Below are positions 15,949 through 24,285 of a stretch of 26,068 bases of DNA, piece after piece (within the stretch, counting starts at the first letter, position 1; the number at the start of each line of letters is the position of its first letter). The stretch covers positions 1 to 26,068 of the forward strand of contig VSPM01000037.1 of the NCBI GenBank assembly GCA_009775365.1, written 5' to 3'. Both the position numbers and the translations under genes were made by a program. The DNA comes from Muribaculaceae bacterium. GTDB taxonomy: Bacteria > Bacteroidota > Bacteroidia > Bacteroidales > Muribaculaceae. The notes under the pieces are model-generated. The model did not search any database. It was not told where the DNA came from and saw only the letters and a program-made list of their open reading frames with translations.

Positions 15949-17250
15949 ATGAACAAAAGAATCATAGGGCCGTCAATAATGGCTACATGCATGGCTTTGG
16001 CCGCCTGTTCCGGCAATAAGACACAACAGGCTGCCGACACACCGGATTATGTGACAGTCCGCGACGGCGAATTTTATATAGGAGATTCTGTCTACAGATA
16101 TGTCGGCACAAATTTCTGGTATGGGGCAATCCTTGCTTCTGAAGGTCGCGGCGGCGACAGGGAGCGACTGGCAAAAGAACTCGACACACTCCAAAGCATC
16201 GGCATCAACAATCTTCGCATATTAGTGGGAGGTGACGGAGAGGAAGGGCTCGCATCGCATATTTCGCCAACATTGCAGAAAACGCCCGGAGTCTATAACG
16301 ACACACTCCTCGCCGGACTTGACTACCTTCTTGACGATCTTGAGAAAAGAGGCATGAAAGCAGTGCTTTATCTCAACAACGCATGGGAGTGGAGCGGAGG
16401 TTTCTCCACATATCTTGAATGGGCTGGCGCAGGAAAAGCGGTAAACCCTGCCACAGACGGGTATCCGGCATATATGGAATACGCATCGAAATTTGTGCTT
16501 AATGATTCGGCAAAGAATATGGCCGCCAACCATGTCAAAAACATTGTGAGCCGAGTAAACAGCGTAACAGGCAAACCATATTCTGAATCACCCGCCATTA
16601 TGGCCTGGCAGATTGCAAACGAGCCGAGAGCTTTTTCTCCCGACAATAAAGAACAGTTTGCCGAATGGATTGGAGAAACAGCCAAGTTGATAAAATCCAT
16701 CGACAGCAACCATCTCGTGTCCATAGGAAGCGAGGGAAAATGGGGATGCGAAGGAGATATGTCATTATGGACAAAAATACATTCTTATCCGGAAGTGGAC
16801 TATGCCACAATCCATATCTGGCCATACAACTGGAGCTGGGTGTCGGCCACCACTACTGTTGACAGTCTTCAGGTTGCCTGCGCCAATACTACAGAATATA
16901 TCAACTCGCACTACGATGCGCTTTCCACAGCTTTAAAAGATTACGGCACAAAACCTATTGTATTGGAAGAGTTCGGATATCCCCGAGACAATATGGAAAT
17001 ATCGGTTGGCTCTCCTGTGACCGCACGCGACGGCTATTATCGCCACGTCTTTTCTGAAATAGTGAACGGCGGCAAACTTTCCGGAGCAAACTTCTGGGGA
17101 TGGGGCGGCATTGTAAACCCCAAACATGAAGTATGGCAGCCCGGCGACGATTACACCGGCGACCCTGCACAAGAAGCGCAAGGCTTGAATTCTGTTTTCG
17201 CATCCGACTCGACTACAATCTCTCTGATAAAAGAGGTTAACCGGAAATAA
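15949..17250 (+). CDS. GH5 (subfamily 7-like) beta-mannanase lipoprotein
   Basis: A 433-residue lipoprotein with lipobox LAAC (Cys20). The GH5 (beta/alpha)8 barrel starts at RYVGTNFWYGA, with the conserved RILVGGDGE strand. The acid/base is Glu225 in MAWQIANEPRAF and the nucleophile is Glu341 in PIVLEEFGYPRD. The wall residues with His289 (DYATIHIWPYNW) and the large WGWGGI loop near the end match subfamily 7 endo-beta-1,4-mannanases. The subfamily is judged by eye, and an exo-acting mannobiohydrolase cannot be excluded. It sits on the envelope and would cut beta-1,4-mannan to oligosaccharides. It is the last gene of the AraC, esterase, mannanase block; a hairpin terminator follows 37 nt later. 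Confidence 0.88.
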   Translation: MNKRIIGPSIMATCMALAACSGNKTQQAADTPDYVTVRDGEFYIGDSVYRYVGTNFWYGAILASEGRGGDRERLAKELDTLQSIGINNLRILVGGDGEEGLASHISPTLQKTPGVYNDTLLAGLDYLLDDLEKRGMKAVLYLNNAWEWSGGFSTYLEWAGAGKAVNPATDGYPAYMEYASKFVLNDSAKNMAANHVKNIVSRVNSVTGKPYSESPAIMAWQIANEPRAFSPDNKEQFAEWIGETAKLIKSIDSNHLVSIGSEGKWGCEGDMSLWTKIHSYPEVDYATIHIWPYNWSWVSATTTVDSLQVACANTTEYINSHYDALSTALKDYGTKPIVLEEFGYPRDNMEISVGSPVTARDGYYRHVFSEIVNGGKLSGANFWGWGGIVNPKHEVWQPGDDYTGDPAQEAQGLNSVFASDSTTISLIKEVNRK

Positions 17251-17287
17251 AATTCTTGAGATAAATCCCCATTTTTGAAACAAATCC

Positions 17288-17322
17288 CGCTGCAGCTAAA
17301 AATTTAGCTGCAGCGCGATTTT
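17288..17322 (+). terminator. Intrinsic terminator after the GH5 gene
   Basis: A 13-bp perfect stem (17288-17300 with 17303-17315, core GCTGCAGCTAAA) is followed by CGATTTTT. It separates the AraC, esterase, GH5 block from the GH94-led block. Confidence 0.8.
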
Positions 17323-17439
17323 TAAACATACTTAAACATTTATTCTAATTTAATCTATATAAGCGCAATATCCCAATAAAACAGCCTACATCTATTCAAA
17401 AAATGTTAAGATGTCAATTTATGGTATAATAGTATTATT

Positions 17440-17484
17440 TTAACAAATATTATTCCACTAATTTTGTATTGAATAATATGTTAA
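17440..17484 (+). promoter_or_regulatory. Inverted repeat enclosing a -7-like element in the GH94 leader region
   Basis: ATATTATTC (17447-17455) and GAATAATAT (17471-17479) are perfect arms. They are extended by TTAAC (17440-17444) and GTTAA (17480-17484), with two unpaired bases on the left. The 15-nt spacer contains TAATTTTG (17459-17466), an exact TAnnTTTG match. A regulator bound to the arms would cover the promoter. If used, it gives a leader of about 470 nt before the GH94 gene. Function is inferred. Confidence 0.45.
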
Positions 17485-17560
17485 CCATAAAACAATTATT
17501 CCCCCTAAAACAAGGCACTAAGTTAACCCGAAACTAAAAATATAATCTACTATATAAAGT

Positions 17561-17671
17561 ATGAGAGCAATCATTTTAAACCCGAAAGGTTTGATCAGAG
17601 GGCAAAATTATATGACAATCATCATGAATGAGCGGAAAACCGGTTCTCTACAGTCCTCTTGTTCTCAATAG
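17561..17671 (+). CDS. Possible 36-residue leader ORF upstream of GH94
   Basis: An ATG at 17561 opens a 36-codon frame (MRAIILNPKGLIRGQNYM...) ending at TAG 17671, inside the 690-bp gap between the two mannan blocks. It resembles no family known to me and chance is a real alternative. It is listed because it would lie in the long leader if the 17459 promoter is used. Confidence 0.15.
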   Translation: MRAIILNPKGLIRGQNYMTIIMNERKTGSLQSSCSQ

Positions 17672-17835
17672 CGATGATTTCATAGTTAATAATGCCGAAT
17701 CCCTAATAAGTTTATAAAGGTGTAAAATAGGTTCATGGAAAGTGGGCATCAGTTAAACTACATATTGGGAAAAATATGATGCTCCTTTCCATCTCTCCCT
17801 CAACAAATAAACAAAAGTTGGAAGTGAAAATATTG

Positions 17836-17843
17836 TAATTTTG
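17836..17843 (+). promoter_or_regulatory. Candidate -7 element proximal to the GH94 operon
   Basis: TAATTTTG, an exact TAnnTTTG match, lies about 95 nt before the GH94 start. A TTG at 17818-17820 is 15 bp upstream, shorter than the usual 19-21 bp, which may mean an activator is needed. The rest of the 17316-17938 gap is AT-rich with no further gene recognised. Confidence 0.5.
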
Positions 17844-17938
17844 CAATTATGTGTACTTAGGAAACTATATTGGCAGAATTTAGTATTTATCTGACAAATA
17901 TCTTTCAGGAAATAAAAACCTAAAACAAGTAACTCAAA

Positions 17939-20380
17939 ATGAAATACGGTTATTTTGACGACACAACTCGTGAATATGTAATCACAAATCCAAAGACACC
18001 CTGGCCTTGGATTAACTATCTTGGCAACAAAGATTTCTTTTCCCTGATTTCAAACACCGCAGGAGGATACAGTTTTTATAAGGACGCTAAATTCCGCAGA
18101 ATTACACGCTATCGCTACAACGGTGTGCCGATGGATGCAGGCGGAAGATATTTCTACATAAAAGATGGCGACACAATATGGAACCCCGGATGGAAACCGA
18201 CTAAAACTCCTCTCGACTCATACGAATGTCGCCATGGAATGAATTACACTATAATTAAAGGCGTAAAAAACGGGATAGAAGCAAAAGCACTTTTCTTTGT
18301 GCCTCTCGACACTCACGCAGAAATCACAAAACTGGCTCTTACGAACAAGAGCAACGAAAAGAAAACATTCAAATTGTTTTCTTTCATGGAGTGGTGTCTA
18401 TGGAACGCTGCCACCGACATGGAGAATTTTCAACGCAATTTCTCCACGGGAGAAGTAGAAGTGGAAGGCTCCACGATCTATCATAAGACTGAATACAAAG
18501 AGCGCCGCAACCATTACGCCTTCTTCAATGTCAACACTCCAATCAACGGTTTCGACACAGACCGAGAAACTTTTGTTGGCTTATATAACGGTTTCGACGA
18601 ACCGGAGGCAGTAACAGAGGGAGCGGCAAGAAATTCAGTGGCCCACGGATGGTCGCCTATTGCTTCTCATTATATAGAGGTTTCTCTGGCTCCAGGTGAA
18701 AGCAAGGATTTTATTTTTACACTTGGCTACATCGAGAACCTGCAAGATGAAAAATGGGAATCAAAAGGAGTCATAAATAAAACCCGCGCAAAACAGCTGA
18801 TGAGCAGGTTTGACACCGCCGAAAAAGTGGACAGGGCGTTCGATGAACTTCGCGCCTACTGGGACACCCTGCTTGACAAATTCAAACTCACCACCGGCGA
18901 TGAGAGACTCGACCGAATGGTGAATATCTGGAATCAATACCAGTGCATGATAACATTCTGCTTTTCTCGCTCGGCATCGTTCTTTGAAAGCGGCATCGGA
19001 AGGGGAATGGGATTCAGAGATTCAAATCAAGACCTTGTGGGATTTGTGCATCAGATTCCTGAACGCGCCAGAGAGAGAATCATTGACATCGCTTCGACCC
19101 AGTTTGCCGACGGCGGATGCTATCATCAATACCAGCCACTGACCAAGCGTGGCAACAACGACATTGGCGGCGGTTTCAACGACGATCCCATGTGGCTCGT
19201 GTTCGGCACATGCGCTTATATCCGTGAAACCGGAGATTTCTCCATTCTTGAAGAGCCGGTGCCTTTCGACAATCAGCCGGGCACTGAAGTCGCGCTTCTT
19301 GAGCATCTGAGAGTGTCGTTCAATCATGTAATCGACAATCTCGGGCCTCACGGACTCCCCTTGATAGGAAGAGCAGACTGGAATGACTGTCTTAATCTAA
19401 ACTGTTTTTCTCAAGACCCTAATGAATCTTTCCAGACCACTGAGAATAAGACAGAAGGTTCAAAAGCAGAGTCGCTTATGATTGCCGGGCAATTTGTGAT
19501 TTATGGCAAAGAGTATGCCGACCTGTGCAGGGCCCTTGGCAAGAATGAAGAGGCCGACAGGGCGCAACTACATGTTGACAAGATGGTTGATGCAGTGAAA
19601 AAGCATGGATGGGATGGAGAATGGTTCCTGCGTGCATATGATTTCTATGGCAATAAAGTTGGCTCTGAAGAAAACAAAGAGGGAAAAATATTCATAGAGT
19701 CGCAAGGATGGTGCACTATGGCGGGAATCGGACTTGAATCGGGTCTCGTTGAAAAGTCGCTTGATTCAGTCAAAAATTATCTCGATTGCGAGCATGGCAT
19801 AGTATTGAACTATCCTGCCTATACCGAATATATAGTCGAGTATGGTGAAATTTCCACTTATCCGGCCGGATATAAAGAAAACGGAGGCATATTCGCGCAC
19901 AACAATCCTTGGGTGATAATAGGGGAGACCGTTCTCGGGCGCGGCGACATGGCTTGGGAATATTATAAAAAAATATGTCCCGCATATCTTGAAGACAGAA
20001 GCGAGCTTCACAAGGTAGAGCCATATGTTTACTGCCAGATGACTGCCGGGAAAGAGGCATTCAAACCCGGAGAGGCTAAAAACTCTTGGCTCACAGGAAC
20101 TGCCGCCTGGAACTGGTATGCAATCACACAGTTCATACTCGGAATCAGGCCGGGATATGACGGACTCGAAATTAATCCTTGCATTCCTAAAGAATGGGAC
20201 GGATATGAAGTGAACAGAAAATTCCGCGATGCAGACTATAAAATAATTGTCTCAAACCCGCAGCATGTCAACAAGGGAGTGGGGAGAATCACTCTCAACG
20301 GAACTGCAATCGAAGGGCCTGTCATTCCTGTTCAAGAACCGGGCTCTAAGAATGTGATAGAGGTGACTCTTGGCAAATAA
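17939..20380 (+). CDS. Cellobiose phosphorylase (GH94)
   Basis: An 813-residue cytoplasmic enzyme without signal peptide that splits cellobiose with phosphate into glucose-1-phosphate and glucose. It is close to characterised cellobiose phosphorylases over its full length: N-terminal TPWPWINYLGN, GGYSFYKDAKFRRITRYRY, then RSASFFESGIGRGMGFRDSN, QPLTKRGNNDIGGGFNDDP, and the catalytic stretch PLIGRADWNDCLNLNCFS with the general acid Asp483. The C-terminal YPPGYKENGG-type loop appears here as YPAGYKENGGIFAHNNPW. The length equals that of the family. The gene leads the second mannan block, 43 nt before GH26. Its place beside an epimerase suggests that it takes cellobiose freed from glucomannan or made by epimerising glucosyl-mannose. 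Confidence 0.95.
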   Translation: MKYGYFDDTTREYVITNPKTPWPWINYLGNKDFFSLISNTAGGYSFYKDAKFRRITRYRYNGVPMDAGGRYFYIKDGDTIWNPGWKPTKTPLDSYECRHGMNYTIIKGVKNGIEAKALFFVPLDTHAEITKLALTNKSNEKKTFKLFSFMEWCLWNAATDMENFQRNFSTGEVEVEGSTIYHKTEYKERRNHYAFFNVNTPINGFDTDRETFVGLYNGFDEPEAVTEGAARNSVAHGWSPIASHYIEVSLAPGESKDFIFTLGYIENLQDEKWESKGVINKTRAKQLMSRFDTAEKVDRAFDELRAYWDTLLDKFKLTTGDERLDRMVNIWNQYQCMITFCFSRSASFFESGIGRGMGFRDSNQDLVGFVHQIPERARERIIDIASTQFADGGCYHQYQPLTKRGNNDIGGGFNDDPMWLVFGTCAYIRETGDFSILEEPVPFDNQPGTEVALLEHLRVSFNHVIDNLGPHGLPLIGRADWNDCLNLNCFSQDPNESFQTTENKTEGSKAESLMIAGQFVIYGKEYADLCRALGKNEEADRAQLHVDKMVDAVKKHGWDGEWFLRAYDFYGNKVGSEENKEGKIFIESQGWCTMAGIGLESGLVEKSLDSVKNYLDCEHGIVLNYPAYTEYIVEYGEISTYPAGYKENGGIFAHNNPWVIIGETVLGRGDMAWEYYKKICPAYLEDRSELHKVEPYVYCQMTAGKEAFKPGEAKNSWLTGTAAWNWYAITQFILGIRPGYDGLEINPCIPKEWDGYEVNRKFRDADYKIIVSNPQHVNKGVGRITLNGTAIEGPVIPVQEPGSKNVIEVTLGK

Positions 20381-20423
20381 TTAGTAAAAACTAATAAATC
20401 CAAACCAACATAACGATTTAATT

Positions 20424-21527
20424 ATGAACAATAAAATTTTGGCAATTGCTGCAGGCATCACCTTGGCCACCGCCTCTTGCGGAAACAGCGGCAAGACAAC
20501 TGCCGAAACAGAAACAGCCGAGACGACACCGGCTCAGGAACTTATTGCGCGCCTTGACTCTACCGTGACGTCAGGGAAATTCTTCTTCGGACATCATGAC
20601 GACACAGCATATGGCTATGACTGGCAATATGTAGACGGCAACTCCGACGTAAAAAGAGTGACCGGCGAATATCCCGGGCTCATGAGCTGGGACCTTGGCA
20701 TGATAGAACTTGACTCAGCAAACAATCTTGACGGAGTGCCGTTCTCTTTTATGGCCTCTGAAATAATCAAACAAAACGGCAGGGGAGGAATCAATGCCGT
20801 CAGCTGGCATCCACGTAATCCGGCTTCTGGAGGAGACTCCTGGGACGTAAGCGCATCGCCCTTGCATCTTCTTGCCCAAGACAGCGCCCTGTCAGCCACA
20901 ATGGATTCATGGATTGGCAAAACAGCTGATTTTATCTCTTCTCTTAAAGATGCAGAGGGGAATCCGGTGCCGGTAATCTTCCGACCCTGGCATGAGAACA
21001 GCGGCACATGGTTCTGGTGGGGCACAGGCAATTCCACACCGGAAGAATATATTGACCTCTGGAAGCGCACGCGCAGAATTTTTGATGAAAAAGGCGTGAA
21101 TAATGTAGTATGGGCTTATTCACCTGACAAAGACTTGACCCCGGAACAGTATTTTTCGACTTACCCCGGCGATGAGTATGTAGACATTCTTGGCACTGAC
21201 ATATATCATTTCAATGGAAAAGAGGGCGTAGAACAATATAAAGACCGCATCAAGGCGCAACTGTCGTATGTGACGGAAGAGGCGAAAAAACGTGGCAAGA
21301 TTGCCGCATTTACCGAGACCGGCCTTGAGGGACTTGAGATGAGCGACTGGTACACCAACGTGCTCCTGCCATCGATAGGCGGCCTTGACATAGCCTATGT
21401 GTGCGTATGGAGAAATGCCAGAAACGAAGATAAGGCAGGTCATTTTTATGTGCCTTATCCCGGACATCCTGCGGAAGCAGACTTCAAGGCTTTCCACGAC
21501 AAGTCTAACGCCATATTCGTAAAATAA
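20424..21527 (+). CDS. manA: GH26 beta-mannanase lipoprotein
   Basis: A 367-residue lipoprotein (lipobox TASC, Cys19) followed by a Thr/Glu-rich linker to about residue 36. The GH26 barrel shows KFFFGHHDDTAYGYDW at its start, GGINAVSWHPRNP, the acid/base Glu191 in FRPWHENSGTWFWWG and the nucleophile Glu298 in AAFTETGLEG, all canonical. It corresponds in type and neighbourhood to ManA of Bacteroides fragilis, a GH26 enzyme that forms mannobiose from beta-1,4-mannan. It would act at the periplasm or cell surface to supply the disaccharide that the next three gene products take up and convert. The mannobiose-forming mode is known for the relative and inferred here. Confidence 0.93.
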   Translation: MNNKILAIAAGITLATASCGNSGKTTAETETAETTPAQELIARLDSTVTSGKFFFGHHDDTAYGYDWQYVDGNSDVKRVTGEYPGLMSWDLGMIELDSANNLDGVPFSFMASEIIKQNGRGGINAVSWHPRNPASGGDSWDVSASPLHLLAQDSALSATMDSWIGKTADFISSLKDAEGNPVPVIFRPWHENSGTWFWWGTGNSTPEEYIDLWKRTRRIFDEKGVNNVVWAYSPDKDLTPEQYFSTYPGDEYVDILGTDIYHFNGKEGVEQYKDRIKAQLSYVTEEAKKRGKIAAFTETGLEGLEMSDWYTNVLLPSIGGLDIAYVCVWRNARNEDKAGHFYVPYPGHPAEADFKAFHDKSNAIFVK

Positions 21528-21584
21528 TTTACGGCATCAACGGAATTAGTTTTAACTACAGTATACAGATAATCTGATTTAGAT

Positions 21585-22766
21585 ATGAACACATTTGAAT
21601 ATCGCAAGAATCTTATTCTCGCACGCTATGAAGAACTCGTGACGCGCCCGAATGTTAAAATCGAAGGGAATGGAATCTTTGAAAGGTATCTTAACCCTAT
21701 CATCACTGCAGACATGGTGCCTCCTTTCTGGAAATACGACTTCAATCCGGAGACAAATCCATATTTCATGGAACGTATCGGATGCAATGCCACTCTCAAT
21801 TCAGGTGCAATCAAATGGGGCGACAAGTATGTGATTGTAGTGCGCGTAGAGGGCTACGACAGGAAGTCGTTCTTCGCCATCGCCGAAAGCCCTAACGGCA
21901 TTGATAACTTCTGTTTCTGGCCTCACCCCATCACTCTTCCCGACACTGACGACCCTGCCACTAACGTATACGACATGCGACTCACTCGCCATGAAGACGG
22001 ATGGGTATACGGGCTTTTCTGTGTGGAACGTCACGATGACTCCAAGCCCGGCGACCTTTCTGCGGCAACTGCATCATGTGGAATAGCAAGAACGAAAGAT
22101 CTCATCAACTGGGAACGTCTCCCGGACCTCAAGAGCAAATCGCAACAGAGAAATGTAGTGCTTCATCCTGAAAAGGTGAATGGCAGGTATGCTCTCTACA
22201 CCCGCCCGCAAGACGGATTTATCGAAACCGGCAGCGGCGGCGGAATCGGATGGGCTCTCGTTGACGACATCACAAAAGCGGAAGTAAAGGAGGAGAGCAT
22301 CATTGATTCGCGCTACTATCACACAATCAAAGAAGTCAAAAACGGAGAAGGCCCACACCCCATCAAGACATCTAAAGGATGGCTTCATCTTGCACATGGC
22401 GTGAGAGCGTGTGCTTCAGGATTGCGTTATGTGCTTTACATGTATATGACCTCTCTTGAAGAGCCTTGGAAAGAGATTGCGTCTCCCGGCGGTTATCTTA
22501 TGGCACCCGTTGGCGAAGAGTATATCGGAGATGTAATGAATGTGTTGTTCTCAAACGGATGGATTGTGGATGAAGACGGAAAGGTGTTCATATATTACGC
22601 TTCTTCCGACACTCGTATGCACGTAGCCACCTCCACAGTTGACCGCCTTGTGGATTACTGCCTCAACACTCCGCAAGACAAACTGACCACTTCAGAATCA
22701 GTTAAGACATTAAACCGACTGATTGATGCAAATCTTGCGATTTGCGACAAAAATCACTTTAACTAA
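21585..22766 (+). CDS. mgp: 4-O-beta-D-mannosyl-D-glucose phosphorylase (GH130)
   Basis: A 393-residue cytoplasmic enzyme, no signal peptide. GH130 members are five-bladed propellers; here the blades show NATLNSGAIKWGDKYVIVVR, then VYDMRLTRHEDG with Asp130 as the probable catalytic acid (Asp131 in the B. fragilis enzyme), EKVNGRYALYTRPQDG, GPHPIKTSKGWLHLAHGV and a C-terminal VFIYYASSDTRMHVATS. The N-terminal YRKNLILARYEELVTRPNVK and the position between GH26 and the symporter match subfamily 1, which converts mannosyl-glucose and phosphate to mannose-1-phosphate and glucose. It is separated from the symporter gene by only 9 nt. Confidence 0.93.
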   Translation: MNTFEYRKNLILARYEELVTRPNVKIEGNGIFERYLNPIITADMVPPFWKYDFNPETNPYFMERIGCNATLNSGAIKWGDKYVIVVRVEGYDRKSFFAIAESPNGIDNFCFWPHPITLPDTDDPATNVYDMRLTRHEDGWVYGLFCVERHDDSKPGDLSAATASCGIARTKDLINWERLPDLKSKSQQRNVVLHPEKVNGRYALYTRPQDGFIETGSGGGIGWALVDDITKAEVKEESIIDSRYYHTIKEVKNGEGPHPIKTSKGWLHLAHGVRACASGLRYVLYMYMTSLEEPWKEIASPGGYLMAPVGEEYIGDVMNVLFSNGWIVDEDGKVFIYYASSDTRMHVATSTVDRLVDYCLNTPQDKLTTSESVKTLNRLIDANLAICDKNHFN

Positions 22767-22775
22767 TGTTCTGAA

Positions 22776-24215
22776 ATGGCCCCGATAAAAGAAAAAATAG
22801 GATACGGCTTCGGCGACATGGCGTCATCCATGTTCTGGAAAGTATTCAGTTATTATCTGCCTTTCTTCTATGCCAATATATTTGGCATAAGCCTTATCGA
22901 CACAGGCGTGTTACTTCTTGTGACCAGAATATGGGACGCAGTGAGCGACCCGATGATGGGCATTGTGGCCGACAGAACCAAAACGAGATGGGGGAAATAT
23001 CGCCCCTATCTCCTTTGGGTGGCCGCGCCATTCTCTATCTGCGGTATTCTGCTGTTCACAACTCCCGATTGGGGATATGCCGCAAAACTGGTTTGGGCTT
23101 ATGTCACATATATTCTTATGATGACAGTCTATACAGGCATAAATGTGCCTTATGGAGCGATGCTCGGAGTAATGACCGACAATTCACAGGAGAAAACGGT
23201 GTTCTCTTCTTTCCGAATGTTTTTTGCCTACGGCGGTTCATTCATAGCATTGTTCACATGGGACCCGCTTTGCGCAATGTTCCGCAATTCGTTTGACATG
23301 TCGCCGCAAAGCAGCTGGCAGGCCGCGATGATTGTGATTGCCTCATGCTGCTTCCTGCTCTTCATACTTTGTTTCAAACTCACACGTGAGAAACTGAACA
23401 CTGTGTGCAATGCCACTCTCGGCAAAGATCTCAAGGCCCTTGTCACGAACAAACCTTGGTGGCTTCTCAACGGAGCCTCTCTTTGTTTCAACCTTTTCAA
23501 TACAGTAAGGGGTGCTACAGTGGCCTTTTTCTTTGCAGACGTTATCGGAGGCGAACAGCACATGTTCCTGTTCTCCATTTCCATCTTGTTCTATTCCGGA
23601 CTCTTCCTTGGCATAGGAGAAGTGGCCAATATGGTCGGGGTTGCTCTCGCGGTGCCTGTCACAGCCAAAATCGGTAAAAAGTCGACCTTTATTCTTGTCG
23701 ACATCCTTCTCATTATATTTAGCGTATTATTCTTCCTCTGCATGCCTTCCACAAATGGCGGCCTGCTTCTGATGCTGTTGCTTCAGATTATAATCTCTGT
23801 TCTCACAGGAATCATGTCGCCGCTGGTATGGTCAATGTATGCAGACGTGAGCGACTACTCAGAGTTAAAATACCGAAGCGCGTCAACCGGTCTTATTTTC
23901 TCTTCTGCCTCAATGGCGCAAAAATTCGGAGGCGCGATAGGTGGAGCGTCAGTCATGTGGCTTCTGCACGGGGCAGGATATGTGGAGCGTCCCGAGGGGA
24001 TGCAAGACGTCAGCATCACGCAGCCGGAAGGAGCCATCAATTGCCTGTGGATGCTAATGACATTCATTCCTGCGGCAGTGGCGTTGCTTTCACTTATAAT
24101 AGTGTGGCTTTATCCGCTTGGCACTGAAGAAATGAATAATATTGTTGAAAAACTGAAGGCTCAACGCCAAGAGATCATTGAATCTCCGGCAAGGGAAAAG
24201 ATTGAGCCTGTATAA
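22776..24215 (+). CDS. GPH-family sugar:cation symporter
   Basis: A 479-residue inner-membrane transporter with about 12 transmembrane helices. The N-terminal GYGFGDMASSMFWKVFSYYL and VTRIWDAVSDPMMGIVADRT followed by KTRWGKYRPYLLW are the signature of the glycoside-pentoside-hexuronide (MelB-like) family, including the Asp residues of helix 2 that bind the coupling cation. The C-terminal half repeats the fold, with a WSMYADVSDYSE motif. By position it matches the symporter gene of the B. fragilis mannan operon and should import mannobiose, and perhaps glucosyl-mannose or cellobiose, into the cytoplasm. It lies 9 nt behind mgp; a strong hairpin follows its stop. Confidence 0.92.
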   Translation: MAPIKEKIGYGFGDMASSMFWKVFSYYLPFFYANIFGISLIDTGVLLLVTRIWDAVSDPMMGIVADRTKTRWGKYRPYLLWVAAPFSICGILLFTTPDWGYAAKLVWAYVTYILMMTVYTGINVPYGAMLGVMTDNSQEKTVFSSFRMFFAYGGSFIALFTWDPLCAMFRNSFDMSPQSSWQAAMIVIASCCFLLFILCFKLTREKLNTVCNATLGKDLKALVTNKPWWLLNGASLCFNLFNTVRGATVAFFFADVIGGEQHMFLFSISILFYSGLFLGIGEVANMVGVALAVPVTAKIGKKSTFILVDILLIIFSVLFFLCMPSTNGGLLLMLLLQIIISVLTGIMSPLVWSMYADVSDYSELKYRSASTGLIFSSASMAQKFGGAIGGASVMWLLHGAGYVERPEGMQDVSITQPEGAINCLWMLMTFIPAAVALLSLIIVWLYPLGTEEMNNIVEKLKAQRQEIIESPAREKIEPV

Positions 24216-24225
24216 ATTGATTTGA

Positions 24226-24256
24226 CAAGTGTCTGCAATCAGATTGCAGGCACTTG
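24226..24256 (+). terminator. Intercistronic hairpin between symporter and epimerase genes
   Basis: The arms 24226-24240 and 24242-24256 pair over up to 15 positions with one G-U pair (outer part CAAGTG/CACTTG), closing on a tight loop at the CAATCAGATTG turn. It lies 10 nt after the symporter stop. Only a weak T-containing stretch follows, so partial termination or mRNA 3'-end protection within the operon are both possible. Confidence 0.6.
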
Positions 24257-24285
24257 ATTTCTCTATATAAATCCTAAAAGACAGA

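Noticed and set aside
17316..17938. Known riboswitch in the GH94 leader
   Set aside because: No conserved riboswitch core was recognised; only short hairpins such as the one at AAACCCGAAAGGTTT are visible.
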